64,000 nucleotides of DNA. It comes from Dermatobacter hominis (GTDB taxonomy: Bacteria > Actinomycetota > Acidimicrobiia > Acidimicrobiales > Microtrichaceae). Numbering within the stretch: position 1 is the first letter of the stretch; each line of letters begins with the position of its first letter. The stretch is from assembly GCF_020715685.1 (NCBI RefSeq), contig NZ_CP085840.1, positions 1,364,001 through 1,428,000 on the forward strand, in the 5' to 3' direction. Below the pieces are notes generated by a model that worked only from the letters and a program-made list of their open reading frames with translations, searched no databases and was not told where the DNA came from. The position numbers were made by a program, and so were the translations under genes. Shown here one piece after another: positions 36,796-45,492 of the stretch.

Positions 36796-38132
36796 GCACC
36801 TCCGTCGTCGACCGCGACCGGCTCGCCGCTGCCGCGCGCCCGGTCATCCGGGGCCGCGTCAGGCGCGTGGTCGGGCTCGGCATCGAGACCGCCGGCGTCG
36901 ACGCCGCGATCGGTGAGGTGCTCCACATCGGTGGCGGTCCCGACCCGGTCCGGGCCGAGGTCGTCGCGCTCGGCGAGAGCGGGCCGACGGCCATGGCCCT
37001 GGGCGAGCTGGACGGCCTGCGGATCGGCGACCCCGTCGTCGCCACCGGCGGTCCGCTCAGCGCCCCGATCGGCGAGGAGCTGCGCGGCCGGGTGCTCGAC
37101 GGCCTCGGCCGGCCGATCGACGGCGGTCCGCCGATCGGCCACCTGCCGCACGTCCCGCTCAGCGCACCGACGCCCCACCCGCTCGAGCGGCCGCTGGTCC
37201 GCACGCCGGTGCACGTGGGCGTGCGGGCGCTCGACGCCCTCGTGCCCCTCGGCCGCGGCCAGCGCATCGGCATCCTCGCCGGCTCCGGCGTCGGCAAGTC
37301 CTCGCTGCTGTCGATGATCGTCCGGGGCACCGACGCCGACGTCTCGGTGCTGGCCCTCGTCGGCGAGCGCGGCCGCGAGGTGCGGGAGTTCATCGACTGC
37401 GACCTCGGACCCGAGGGCCTGGCCCGGGCCGTCGTCGTCGTCGCCACATCCGACGCCCCGGCCCTCGTCCGCCGCAACGCCGCCTTCGTGGCCACCCGGA
37501 TCGCCGAGTCGTTCCGGGACCGGGGCGCCCACGTGAACCTCCTCATGGACTCGCTGACCCGCGTCGCCATGGCGCAGCGCGAGATCGGGCTCTCGGCCGG
37601 CGAGCCGCCGGCGACCCGGGGCTACCCGCCGTCGACGTTCGGCCTGCTGCCACGCCTGCTCGAGCGGGCCGGGACCTCGCAGGACGGCTCGATCACCGGC
37701 ATCTACACGGTCCTGGTCGAGGGCGACGACCTGAACGACCCGGTGGGCGACACCGCCCGCTCGATCCTCGACGGGCACGTGTCGCTGTCGCGGGCGCTGG
37801 CCGACGCCGGGCACTTCCCGTCGATCGACGTGCTCGCCTCGATCTCCCGCGTGTCGGGCGCGGTCACCGACGAGCGCCAGCGGGCCCTCGCCCGGGACCT
37901 CCGGCGCCTCCTCGCCGCCTGGCGCGACGCCAAGGACCTCGTCGACATCGGCGCGTACCAGGCCGGAGCCGACCCCGACGTCGACCGGGCCCTGCTGCTC
38001 CGCCACGAGATCGACGCGTTCCTGCAGCAGGGCCTCGACGAGCCGAGCCGTCCGGGCGAGGTGTGGGACCGGCTCGAGCAGCTGCTGACCGGCACGATCG
38101 CCGCACCGGCCGCGACGCAGGGGGCCGTCTGA
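36792..38132 (+). CDS. fliI: Flagellum-specific ATPase FliI
   Basis: A 446-residue export ATPase. Walker A is GSGVGKSS at 164-171, Walker B is HVNLLMDSLTRVA, and the GYPPSTFGLLPRLLERAG segment is typical of the FliI/SctN group. It energises unfolding and release of substrates and is regulated by FliH and FliJ. GTG at 36792 overlaps fliH; the stop shares one base with fliJ. Confidence 0.95.
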   Translation: MSTSVVDRDRLAAAARPVIRGRVRRVVGLGIETAGVDAAIGEVLHIGGGPDPVRAEVVALGESGPTAMALGELDGLRIGDPVVATGGPLSAPIGEELRGRVLDGLGRPIDGGPPIGHLPHVPLSAPTPHPLERPLVRTPVHVGVRALDALVPLGRGQRIGILAGSGVGKSSLLSMIVRGTDADVSVLALVGERGREVREFIDCDLGPEGLARAVVVVATSDAPALVRRNAAFVATRIAESFRDRGAHVNLLMDSLTRVAMAQREIGLSAGEPPATRGYPPSTFGLLPRLLERAGTSQDGSITGIYTVLVEGDDLNDPVGDTARSILDGHVSLSRALADAGHFPSIDVLASISRVSGAVTDERQRALARDLRRLLAAWRDAKDLVDIGAYQAGADPDVDRALLLRHEIDAFLQQGLDEPSRPGEVWDRLEQLLTGTIAAPAATQGAV

Positions 38133-38587
38133 TGGCCTACCGGTTCCGCCTCGAGACGGTGCTGCGCGTCCGCCGCATCCAGGAGGAGCGCGCCCGGGCC
38201 GAGCTGCTCGCGGCGCGGACCGCGGAGCACGCCGCCACGACCGAGCACGATCGCCGTGGCGCGGTGCTCGACGCGGCGAGGGCCGCCGGGCTCCCGGACG
38301 GGTCCCGCCTCCAGTGGACCGCGGCGCGCGACCACCACGAGCGCCTCGCCAGCGCGGTCGAGGCCGCCCGCGCCGCCGAAGTGGCCGCGGCGGACCTCAC
38401 CTCGAGGTCGCTCGCCCACTGGGAGTCGGCCGCCGCCGACCTGAAGGGCCTCGAGCGGCTCGACGAGCGCCACCGCGCCGAGTGGAGGGCCGAGCAGGAG
38501 CGCACGGAGCAGAAGCGGCTCGACGAGGGCGCCGCGGCCCGGGCCCGGGATCGCCGGCGGACGACCGACGACGGGGGCCGGCCGTGA
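38132..38587 (+). CDS. fliJ: Flagellar export protein FliJ
   Basis: A 151-residue long coiled-coil protein. The N-terminus AYRFRLETVLRVRRIQEERA is the characteristic FliJ start, followed by two antiparallel heptad helices rich in Ala, Glu and Arg. It acts as the central stalk of the export ATPase. Its ATG shares one base with the fliI stop and its stop overlaps the next start. Confidence 0.85.
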   Translation: MAYRFRLETVLRVRRIQEERARAELLAARTAEHAATTEHDRRGAVLDAARAAGLPDGSRLQWTAARDHHERLASAVEAARAAEVAAADLTSRSLAHWESAAADLKGLERLDERHRAEWRAEQERTEQKRLDEGAAARARDRRRTTDDGGRP

Positions 38588-39675
38588 GCCCGATCGCCGC
38601 CTCCGGCGCCGTCGCGGCGTCGCCGCTCGCCCGCATCGCCGGCATCCGCGCCCGGTTCGAGCCCACGCCGGTCGCCGACCCGTCGACCACCGCGTCGTCG
38701 GTCGGCGAGTTCTCGTCGCTGCTGTCGTCCCTGCTCGGCACCACCTCGACCGAGGCGCTGGGGTCGACGGCCTCCCCACTGCTCGACGGGCTCGACGGCT
38801 CGGGCTCGTCGACCGGCGAGCGGATCATGGAGGCGGCGAAGCGCTACCTCGGGGTGCCGTACCGGTGGGGCGGCACCGACCCGTCGTCGGGCCTCGACTG
38901 CTCCGGCTTCGTGCAGCAGGTGTTCGAGGACCTCGGCATCGAGCTGCCCCGGGTCAGCCGGGACCAGGCCCGCGCCGGCACGGCGGTCCCCTCGCTCGCC
39001 GAGGCCCGTCCCGGCGACCTCATCGCCTTCGGCGAGCCGGTCGACCACATCGCCATCTACGCGGGCGGCGGCCAGATCATCCACGCCCCGCGGACCGGCG
39101 ACGTCGTCAAGATCGCGCCGATCCACCGGACGCCGACGGCCATCCGCCGCATCGTGGGCGACGGCACGGCCGCGGTCGGGGCGTCCGGGGGCGCTGCGCC
39201 CGCCACGACGGCGTCCGGGTCGAGCGGGTTCGGGGCCACCGGGGTGCGGGGCGACCTGGCGGCGATCACCGCCTCCTCGCCCGCCCTCGCGCAGTACCGC
39301 GACCTCTTCGTGCGCTCGGGCCAGCGCTACGGCATCGACCCGGCGGTGCTGGCGGCCGTCGCCCGGCACGAGTCCGGCGGCAACGCCTCGGCGGTCAGCC
39401 CGGCCGGGGCGCGGGGCCTGATGCAGTTCATGCCCGCCACGGCCCGTTCCATGGGCATCGACCCGATGGACCCCGCCCAGGCCGTCGACGCCGCCGCCCG
39501 CTACCTCAGCCAGCAGCTCCAGAGCTTCGGCTCCCTCGAGCTCGCCCTCGCCGCCTACAACGCCGGCCCCGGTGCCGTGCGCCGCTACGGCGGCGTGCCG
39601 CCGTACGCCGAGACGCAGAACTACGTCCGGAGGATCATGTCGACGCTCTCCAGCACCTCGGGAGCGCGCCGGTGA
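38584..39675 (+). CDS. NlpC/P60 and lytic transglycosylase fusion, probable rod-assembly wall hydrolase
   Basis: A 363-residue two-domain peptidoglycan hydrolase. The first domain (about 78-185) is NlpC/P60: Cys106 in GLDCSGFVQQ, His155 in VDHIAIYA and His167 in IIHAPRTGD. The second (about 235-355) is a Slt-type lytic transglycosylase: Glu263 in ARHESGGN, GARGLMQFMPATA and LAAYNAGPGAV. It takes the place that flgJ has in other flagellar operons, between fliJ and fliK, and could open the wall by cutting both peptides and glycans. No obvious signal peptide is present, so export through the flagellar system is plausible. GTG at 38584 overlaps the fliJ stop. Confidence 0.85.
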   Translation: MSPIAASGAVAASPLARIAGIRARFEPTPVADPSTTASSVGEFSSLLSSLLGTTSTEALGSTASPLLDGLDGSGSSTGERIMEAAKRYLGVPYRWGGTDPSSGLDCSGFVQQVFEDLGIELPRVSRDQARAGTAVPSLAEARPGDLIAFGEPVDHIAIYAGGGQIIHAPRTGDVVKIAPIHRTPTAIRRIVGDGTAAVGASGGAAPATTASGSSGFGATGVRGDLAAITASSPALAQYRDLFVRSGQRYGIDPAVLAAVARHESGGNASAVSPAGARGLMQFMPATARSMGIDPMDPAQAVDAAARYLSQQLQSFGSLELALAAYNAGPGAVRRYGGVPPYAETQNYVRRIMSTLSSTSGARR

Positions 39676-41048
39676 GCGCGCCCATCGCCCCGCCCGTGCT
39701 CGACGCCGCCCCCCGTGCGGAGCGCCGTGCCGACCGCCGGACCGGCGGCGGACGGCCCGACGACGGCTTCGAGGCGACGCTCGCGGATGCCGACCGGGCG
39801 TTCGAGCCCCGCCGCACGACCGAGCGCCGCTCGCGCCCGGAGCACCGGGACGACCCGGGCGAGCCGGCCGACCGCACCACCGCACGGCACGAGCGGACCG
39901 ACGGCCCCGACCACCAGCCCCGTCGGCGCGCCGGCGGGTCCGACGACCGCGACTCGACCGGCCCGGCCGGCGCCGACCACCTCGACCGGGAGGCACCCGT
40001 CACCGCACCCGGCGAGGCGACCGGGGCCGAGGGCGCCGCGTCCGAGGACGACCCGTCCACCGACCCTGCAGCCGACGTGGGCACCGACGACGGGACCGAC
40101 GCCGCCGCCCTCGCGGCCGCCACCGCCGTCGCGGCAGCCGGAGCGGACCCGACCGGGCCCTCCACGTCGGGCGACGCGGCACCGGCCGGCGGGACGACGC
40201 CACCTGCCGTGGTCGACGCCCCGGGGGCGGCCGTCGCCGGAGCGACCACCGTCGCCGGACCGACCGAGGGCGCAGCGGGTCCCGCCGCGCCCTCGGTCGC
40301 ACACCCGGGCGCCGACTCGCCGGGCGACCCGGCGCCCATCACCGCGGGCGACGGCGCGGACGCCACGGGCCGCGGCGCGGCCGCCGACGTCGCGGATGCC
40401 CCGGCGACCGGACCGGACGGCACTGCCCCGCACGGCACTGCACCGGACGGCGCCGCACCGGACGGCGCTGCACCGGACGGCACCGGACCCGCCGGCGCCG
40501 CACCCGGCCCCGCCGCGCCCGCCGACGCCGTCGCACCGGCCCCCGCCGCTCCGGGCCTGACCACCGCACCGGCAACCCGGACCGCCGCGGGCGCCCCACC
40601 GTCCGCCCCCGCCCCACCGGCGGCCGCACCGGTCCCCGTGCCGGTCGAGGACCTCGGCCGGCACCTCGCCGCCCGCCTCCACCGGCTGGACGGCTCGCGT
40701 CTGGAGCTCCAGCTGCACCCGGCCGAGCTCGGCGCCCTCTCGGTCGAGGTCCACCTCGAGGACGGCCTGACCCACCTCCACATCCGCGCCGCGCACGGCG
40801 CCGCCGTCGACCGCATCGACGCCTCGCTGGACGAGCTGCGGGCCGACCTCCGCCGCGCCGGTGTGGCGCTCGGCGACCTCGACGTCGGCTCCGGCGACCC
40901 CCGGCGGGCACCCGAGCACGACGCGGTGGAGACCGGGCGGGCCGGTGCCGGCCCGACCGCACCCGCCGCGGCCGTCGGCGCCGACCCCACGGCCACGACC
41001 GCACCGCGACCCGCCACCCGACCCTCCGGACTCGACGTCCGGCTCTGA
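39672..41048 (+). CDS. fliK: Flagellar hook-length control protein FliK
   Basis: A 458-residue protein. The first 320 residues are a low-complexity Ala/Pro/Asp/Thr region with short repeats such as APDGAAPDG, which suits a molecular ruler. The C-terminal domain (about 330-410) is the conserved hook-length switch: LELQLHPAELGALSVEVHLE, then HIRAAHGAAVDRIDASLDEL. The low-complexity part makes homology searches weak, but the C-terminus and position are clear. GTG at 39672 overlaps the preceding stop. Confidence 0.88.
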   Translation: MSAPIAPPVLDAAPRAERRADRRTGGGRPDDGFEATLADADRAFEPRRTTERRSRPEHRDDPGEPADRTTARHERTDGPDHQPRRRAGGSDDRDSTGPAGADHLDREAPVTAPGEATGAEGAASEDDPSTDPAADVGTDDGTDAAALAAATAVAAAGADPTGPSTSGDAAPAGGTTPPAVVDAPGAAVAGATTVAGPTEGAAGPAAPSVAHPGADSPGDPAPITAGDGADATGRGAAADVADAPATGPDGTAPHGTAPDGAAPDGAAPDGTGPAGAAPGPAAPADAVAPAPAAPGLTTAPATRTAAGAPPSAPAPPAAAPVPVPVEDLGRHLAARLHRLDGSRLELQLHPAELGALSVEVHLEDGLTHLHIRAAHGAAVDRIDASLDELRADLRRAGVALGDLDVGSGDPRRAPEHDAVETGRAGAGPTAPAAAVGADPTATTAPRPATRPSGLDVRL

Positions 41049-41078
41049 CCCGAAACCCACGACCGTCCCGGAGGACCG

Positions 41079-41492
41079 ATGACGATCCCCGTCCAGCTCG
41101 GCACGACGCCCGCCACCCCGGCGTCAGGCCCGACGACCGCTCCCAAGCGCGGCGACGAGCTCGACAAGGAGGCCTTCCTGCAGCTCCTCGTCGCCCAGCT
41201 CCGCTACCAGGACCCGCTGTCGCCCACCGACCCGGGCCAGTTCATGGCCCAGACCGCGCAGCTGACCTCGATCGAGAAGCTCGACCTCATCGCCCAGCAG
41301 AGCGCGGCGACCGTCAGCGCCCTCGGCCTGTCGGCGGCGACCGGGCTCATCGGCCGGAACGTGACGTGGAAGGGCGCCGACGGCGCCGACCACTCCGGCG
41401 CCGTCACCCGGGCCCGCTCCACCGCCGACGGCGTCGTCGTCGACGTGGGCAGCGAGCAGATCCCGCTCGACCGCATCACCGCCATCGGCTGA
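41079..41492 (+). CDS. flgD: Hook-capping protein FlgD (short form)
   Basis: A 137-residue hook cap. The core KEAFLQLLVAQLRYQDPLSP and FMAQTAQLTSIEKLDL is diagnostic. It lacks the FnIII/Tudor-like C-terminal domains of E. coli FlgD (about 230 residues), ending with a short beta segment (VVVDVGSEQIPLDRITAIG). Short forms occur in Gram-positive relatives. The ATG at 41079 has GGAGG upstream. Confidence 0.92.
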   Translation: MTIPVQLGTTPATPASGPTTAPKRGDELDKEAFLQLLVAQLRYQDPLSPTDPGQFMAQTAQLTSIEKLDLIAQQSAATVSALGLSAATGLIGRNVTWKGADGADHSGAVTRARSTADGVVVDVGSEQIPLDRITAIG

Positions 41493-41503
41493 GCCGAGCA
41501 CCC

Positions 41504-41572
41504 CGACCACTCCCACCGACCACTCCCACCGACCGCCCTCCCGACGACCGCCCTCCCCACGACCACCCGCCC
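41504..41572 (+). repeat. C-rich 13-bp repeats between flgD and flgE
   Basis: Five copies of CGACC(A/G)C-type units: 41504-41516 and 41517-41529 are identical (CGACCACTCCCAC), 41530-41542 and 41545-41557 are identical (CGACCGCCCTCCC), and 41560-41572 is similar. The RNA would be C-rich, G-poor and unstructured, the kind Rho prefers. flgE starts 28 bases later. Confidence 0.85.
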
Positions 41573-41599
41573 GACCTCCCACCCCACCAGGAGCCACCA

Positions 41600-42871
41600 A
41601 TGATCCGATCCATGTACGCCGCCGTCTCCGGCCTGCGGAACCACCAGACGATGATGGACGTCGTCGGCAACAACATCGCCAACGTCAACACGACGGGCTT
41701 CAAGTCCTCCAACACGGTCTTCCAGGACGTCCTCAGCCAGACCCTCCGCGGTGCCGGACGGGCGGGGGCCACCGCGGGTGGCACGAACCCCGCGCAGATC
41801 GGCCTCGGCGCGAGCGTCGCCGGCGTCACCACCAACTTCTCGCAGGGCGCGCCCCAGCTGACGGGCCGGGGCACCGACCTGGCGATCACCGGCGACGGGT
41901 TCTTCATCGTCGAGCAGGGCGGCGAGCGGCTCTTCACCCGGTCCGGCGCCTTCACGCTCGACACGCTCGGCCGGCTGGTGTCGCAGAACGGCGGCATCGT
42001 GCAGGGCTGGCCGGCCGACGCCACGGGCCAGTTCAACCCGAACGGGCCGGTGCGGCCGCTCGTCATCCCGGTCGGCGACGTGATCGCCCCGGTGCAGACG
42101 ACCTCCACCGTCCTCGGCGGCAACCTCCCGGCCGACGCCGCCGTCGGCACGACCGTCGCCACGTCGATCGACGTCTACGACGGCCAGGGCCGCCAGACCA
42201 CGGTGCGCTTCGAGCTGACCAAGACCGCGGGCGACACCTGGGGCGTCGGCTACCGCTACGTCGACGCCGCCGGCGTGCAGCAGCCGACCCCGCCCGCGGC
42301 GGCGACGGCGGTGACCGGCGGCCCGCTGACCTTCGACGCCGACGGCGAGCTCACGTCCGGCTACACGCTCACGATCCCCGGCGGTGCGATCCCGGGCTTC
42401 GGCGCCGGCGACGACATCTCGGTCAGCCTCGGCGCCGCCGCGGCCCCGACCCGCGTCACGCAGTTCGGCTCGCTGTCGACCGCCTCGGCGCTCGACCAGG
42501 ACGGCTCGGCCGCCGGCTCGCTGCAGAGCTTCTCGATCGGCCAGGACGGCCTCGTCACCGGGTCCTACTCGAACGGCCTGACCCGGTCCCTCGGCCAGCT
42601 CGCCCTCGCCAGCTTCAACAACCCCGAAGGCCTCGAGAAGCGCGGCGGCTCCGCCTTCCGCGCCACGCCGGCGTCGGGTGCGATCAACATCGGCCAGGCC
42701 GGCCAGGGCGGCCGCGGCCTCCTGTCGAGCGGGACGCTCGAGATGTCGAACGTCGACCTCTCGACCGAGTTCACGAACCTGATCCTCGCCCAGCGCGGCT
42801 TCCAGGCGAACTCGAGGGTGGTGACCACCTCCGACGAGATGCTGCAGGAGGTCGTCAACCTCAAGCGCTGA
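41600..42871 (+). CDS. flgE: Flagellar hook protein FlgE
   Basis: A 423-residue hook subunit. The start MIRSMYAAVSGLRNHQTMMD, VVGNNIANVNTTGFKSSNT, the FIVEQGGERLFTRSGAF segment and the C-terminal FTNLILAQRGFQANSRVVTT are classic. It is the only long rod/hook-type protein in the window; no flgF or flgG is seen. The ATG at 41600 has AGGAG 7 bases upstream. Confidence 0.95.
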   Translation: MIRSMYAAVSGLRNHQTMMDVVGNNIANVNTTGFKSSNTVFQDVLSQTLRGAGRAGATAGGTNPAQIGLGASVAGVTTNFSQGAPQLTGRGTDLAITGDGFFIVEQGGERLFTRSGAFTLDTLGRLVSQNGGIVQGWPADATGQFNPNGPVRPLVIPVGDVIAPVQTTSTVLGGNLPADAAVGTTVATSIDVYDGQGRQTTVRFELTKTAGDTWGVGYRYVDAAGVQQPTPPAAATAVTGGPLTFDADGELTSGYTLTIPGGAIPGFGAGDDISVSLGAAAAPTRVTQFGSLSTASALDQDGSAAGSLQSFSIGQDGLVTGSYSNGLTRSLGQLALASFNNPEGLEKRGGSAFRATPASGAINIGQAGQGGRGLLSSGTLEMSNVDLSTEFTNLILAQRGFQANSRVVTTSDEMLQEVVNLKR

Positions 42872-42878
42872 GCGTCGT

Positions 42879-42911
42879 GACCCTCCCCGGCCGGTGCGGC
42901 GGGGGAGGGTC
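42879..42911 (+). terminator. Hairpin after flgE
   Basis: GACCCTCCCC (42879-42888) pairs with its exact complement at 42902-42911, a 10-bp G/C-rich stem 7 bases past the flgE stop. It fits a terminator of the flgB-flgE unit, with the next promoter at 42982. Confidence 0.6.
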
Positions 42912-42981
42912 CGGCCGACCTGACCGCCGTCGAGAGCGGCAGGCGACGTCCACCCGCCCGGGGGGCGATGCATCCGCGCCC

Positions 42982-43015
42982 AACCCTCACGGGCGGGCCG
43001 TCGGCTCCGATACAC
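42982..43015 (+). promoter_or_regulatory. Sigma-28-like promoter of flbD-motAB-fliL
   Basis: AACCCTCA at 42982-42989, a 17-base spacer, and CCGATACAC at 43007-43015. The single change C to A in the second box makes it closer to the classic CCGATA. The leader is about 45 bases and includes the strong AAGGAGG before flbD. Confidence 0.75.
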
Positions 43016-43063
43016 CTGCGGCCCGCACGAGGCGGGCGGCACTCGACGCAAGGAGGCGGCGAC

Positions 43064-43333
43064 GTGGTCCTCTTGACGCGGCTCGACGGCAGCCGGATCG
43101 GGATCAACGCAGACCTGATCGAACGGGTCGAGACCACCCGTGACACGGTGGTCTCGCTGGTCGACGGGACCCGCTACGTCGTCGCCGAGACGCCGGCCGA
43201 GGTCGTCGACCGGATCGTGGAGTTCCGGGCGAGGGTGCTCGTCGAGGTCGAGCGCCTCGTCGCCGATCCCGACACGCCCACCGCGCCGCCGCTGCGCCTC
43301 GTCGTCGAGCGACCCGGCACCGGGGAGGTCTGA
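43064..43333 (+). CDS. flbD: Flagellar FlbD-family protein
   Basis: An 89-residue small protein of the FlbD/SwrD type. LLTRLDGSRIGINADLIERV and RDTVVSLVDGTRYVVAETP follow the family pattern. SwrD raises stator power output in Bacillus, and the place directly before motA matches that role. GTG at 43064 has AAGGAGG 7 bases upstream, one of the best ribosome-binding sites in the window. Confidence 0.88.
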   Translation: MVLLTRLDGSRIGINADLIERVETTRDTVVSLVDGTRYVVAETPAEVVDRIVEFRARVLVEVERLVADPDTPTAPPLRLVVERPGTGEV

Positions 43334-43335
43334 TC

Positions 43336-44124
43336 GTGGACCCCATCTCGCTCGTCGGCGCCCTGCTCATCCTGATCGGCGTGTTCGTCGGCGCCCTCCT
43401 CAAGGGCGTGTCCCCGGTGGCGTTCTTCACCGTGCCGGCGGCGTTCCTGATCGTGGTGCTGCCCACGTTCGGCGCCGCCTTCCTCGGCACGACGACCTCG
43501 GACGCCAAGAACCTCCCCCGGCTGTTCAAGATGATGTTCCGCAAGGGCGAGGGCGAGGACGGCGACGTCGTCCCGACGATCGTCGGCCTGGGCGAGCGGG
43601 CCCGGCGCGACGGCCTGCTGTCGCTCGAGTCCGAGCTCGACCAGCTCGAGGACCCCTTCCTCCGCAAGGGCCTGCAGATGGTGGTCGACGGCGCCGATCC
43701 CGAGATCGTCGAGGAGGTCCTCGACTCCGAGATCCGGGCCATGTCGTCCCGCCACCGACAGGGGGCGAAGATGATCACGAGCATGGGGACCTACTCCCCC
43801 ACGTTCGGCATCATCGGCGCCGTCGTCGGCCTGATCGTCACGCTCGGCAAGCTCGACAACCCGAGCGAGCTCGGCCACGGCATCGCCGCCGCCTTCATCG
43901 CCACCTTCTGGGGCGTGTTCCTCGCCAACGGCATCTTCCTGCCGTGGGCGGCCAAGCTCGGCCGCCTCTCGGCGCTCGAGGTCGCCCGCAAGCGGATGCT
44001 GGTCGAGGCCGTGCTGGGCATCCAGTCCGGCTTCAACCCCCGGGTCCTCGGCGACCTGGTGCGCAGCCACCTGCCCCCGTCGAGGGCGTCGTCCACCGCC
44101 GAACCGGAGCGGAGCAGTGCCTAG
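43336..44124 (+). CDS. motA: Flagellar motor stator protein MotA
   Basis: A 262-residue stator subunit with four membrane helices. The family region is GLLSLESELDQLEDPFLRKG (cytoplasmic charged residues for the FliG contact) and SMGTYSPTFGIIGAVVGLIV (conserved prolines near the channel). GTG at 43336 follows flbD after 2 bases. With MotB it forms the ion channel that turns the rotor. Confidence 0.93.
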   Translation: MDPISLVGALLILIGVFVGALLKGVSPVAFFTVPAAFLIVVLPTFGAAFLGTTTSDAKNLPRLFKMMFRKGEGEDGDVVPTIVGLGERARRDGLLSLESELDQLEDPFLRKGLQMVVDGADPEIVEEVLDSEIRAMSSRHRQGAKMITSMGTYSPTFGIIGAVVGLIVTLGKLDNPSELGHGIAAAFIATFWGVFLANGIFLPWAAKLGRLSALEVARKRMLVEAVLGIQSGFNPRVLGDLVRSHLPPSRASSTAEPERSSA

Positions 44125-44908
44125 GCGCCGCCACCGCCACGACGACGAGGACCACGAGGAGCACGGGAACCACGAGGCGTGGGTCATCCCCTACGCCGAC
44201 ATGCTCACGCTGCTCATGGGCCTGTTCCTCGTCCTCTGGGCGATCGGGAGCCAGGACCTGGCCAAGCTGCGGGAGTTCTCCCGGAGCTTCGCCGGCGAGA
44301 TCGGGATCTCGACGCCGCTCGAGAAGGGCAGCGGCCCGCTGGACGGCACCGCCACGACCACGACGACGGTGCCCGACGCGGCCCGCGCCGCCCTGGCCCG
44401 GGAGCAGCAGGTGGCGGCGCTGGGCGCAGCCGACCGGGCGCAGCTCGGCACCGCCGAGGCCACCATCCAGAGCCGGGCCGACGCGGCCGGGTTCGGCGGT
44501 GCGATCTCGTTCCGGCAGGAGGACCGCGGGCTCGTCGTCAGCATCCTGAGCGACGAGGTGCTGTTCACACCCGGGTCCGCCGAGCTGCGACCCGAGGGCA
44601 TGGTGGTGGTCGACGCCGTCGCCGACGCGCTCGCGGCGCTGCCCAACCGCGTCTCGGTCGAGGGCCACACCGACGACGTCCCGATCAGCACGGGCCGGTT
44701 CCCGTCCAACTGGGAGCTCTCGACCGCCCGCGCCGGCGCCGTGCTGCGCTACCTCGTGGAACGCCACGGGCTGCCGCAGTCCCGGCTCGAGGCCGGCGGC
44801 TACGCCGACCAGCGCCCGCTCGAGCCCAACACGTCCGCAGAAGGCCGCGCTCGGAACCGCCGGGTGGACATCGCCGTCCTCTCGCTCGCTCCCGGGGAGG
44901 GGCCATGA
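44117..44908 (+). CDS. motB: Flagellar motor stator protein MotB
   Basis: A 263-residue stator subunit. A His/Asp-rich basic start leads to one membrane helix with Asp28 (PYADMLTLLMGLFLVLWAI), the proton-binding residue. The OmpA-like peptidoglycan-binding domain has VEGHTDDVPI and NWELSTARAGAVLRYL. GTG at 44117 overlaps motA by 8 bases. Confidence 0.93.
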   Translation: MPRRRHRHDDEDHEEHGNHEAWVIPYADMLTLLMGLFLVLWAIGSQDLAKLREFSRSFAGEIGISTPLEKGSGPLDGTATTTTTVPDAARAALAREQQVAALGAADRAQLGTAEATIQSRADAAGFGGAISFRQEDRGLVVSILSDEVLFTPGSAELRPEGMVVVDAVADALAALPNRVSVEGHTDDVPISTGRFPSNWELSTARAGAVLRYLVERHGLPQSRLEAGGYADQRPLEPNTSAEGRARNRRVDIAVLSLAPGEGP

Positions 44909-45390
44909 CCGCCACGACCACACGAACGCCCACGGCCGACGAGGGGGGCGAGACGCCGTCCCCATCGGCACCCGCACCGGCGAAGAAAGGCCGGTTCCCC
45001 GTCGTGGTCGCGGCCGTCGTCCTGGCGGTGGGCCTGGTCGGGGCCGCCTTCGTGCTCCGCGGGGGCGGCGGCGCGGCCGAGGAGGTCGAGCCCGAGCCAC
45101 CGAAGGCCGGCGAGGTCGTCCCGCTCGACGCCCTGACGCTCAACCTCGCCGACGGCCACCTCGCCCGGGTCGGCGTGGCGGTCGAGCTGACCGAGTCCAC
45201 CACCGCGGCGGACTGGGAGAAGGCCGGCGGACCGAGCCGCATGAGCGACTCCGTGATCTCCCGCATCGGGGCCCTCCGGGCCGAGGAGGTCACCGCCGAG
45301 CGGGTCAAGGACGAGCTGCACGACGCCGGGGCGGACCGCTTCGGCGACGAGTTCCACGGCGTCTACCTGACGGAGCTCGTCGTGCAGTAG
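44905..45390 (+). CDS. fliL: Flagellar basal body-associated protein FliL
   Basis: A 161-residue membrane protein. A Thr/Pro/Lys cytoplasmic start is followed by one helix (FPVVVAAVVLAVGLVGAAFVL) and a periplasm-side domain with LDALTLNLADGHLARVGVAV, typical of FliL, which supports the stator. The ATG at 44905 overlaps the motB stop (ATGA). Confidence 0.9.
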   Translation: MTATTTRTPTADEGGETPSPSAPAPAKKGRFPVVVAAVVLAVGLVGAAFVLRGGGGAAEEVEPEPPKAGEVVPLDALTLNLADGHLARVGVAVELTESTTAADWEKAGGPSRMSDSVISRIGALRAEEVTAERVKDELHDAGADRFGDEFHGVYLTELVVQ

Positions 45391-45412
45391 CGCGCTCGCC
45401 GCCCATGCCGCT

Positions 45413-45462
45413 GCTCTGTTCCCGGATCCTGGGGTGTTCGCCCCGGGATCCGGGAACAGAGC
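45413..45462 (+). terminator. 22-bp hairpin after fliL
   Basis: Arms 45413-45434 and 45441-45462 form a 22-bp stem with one G-T pair and a 6-base loop. It begins GCTCTGT and ends ACAGAGC, like the hairpin after murA. It lies 22 bases past the fliL stop and 30 bases before the next promoter. Confidence 0.7.
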
Positions 45463-45492
45463 GGGGACGCGAGGTTCGCGGTTTCTCGGGCC

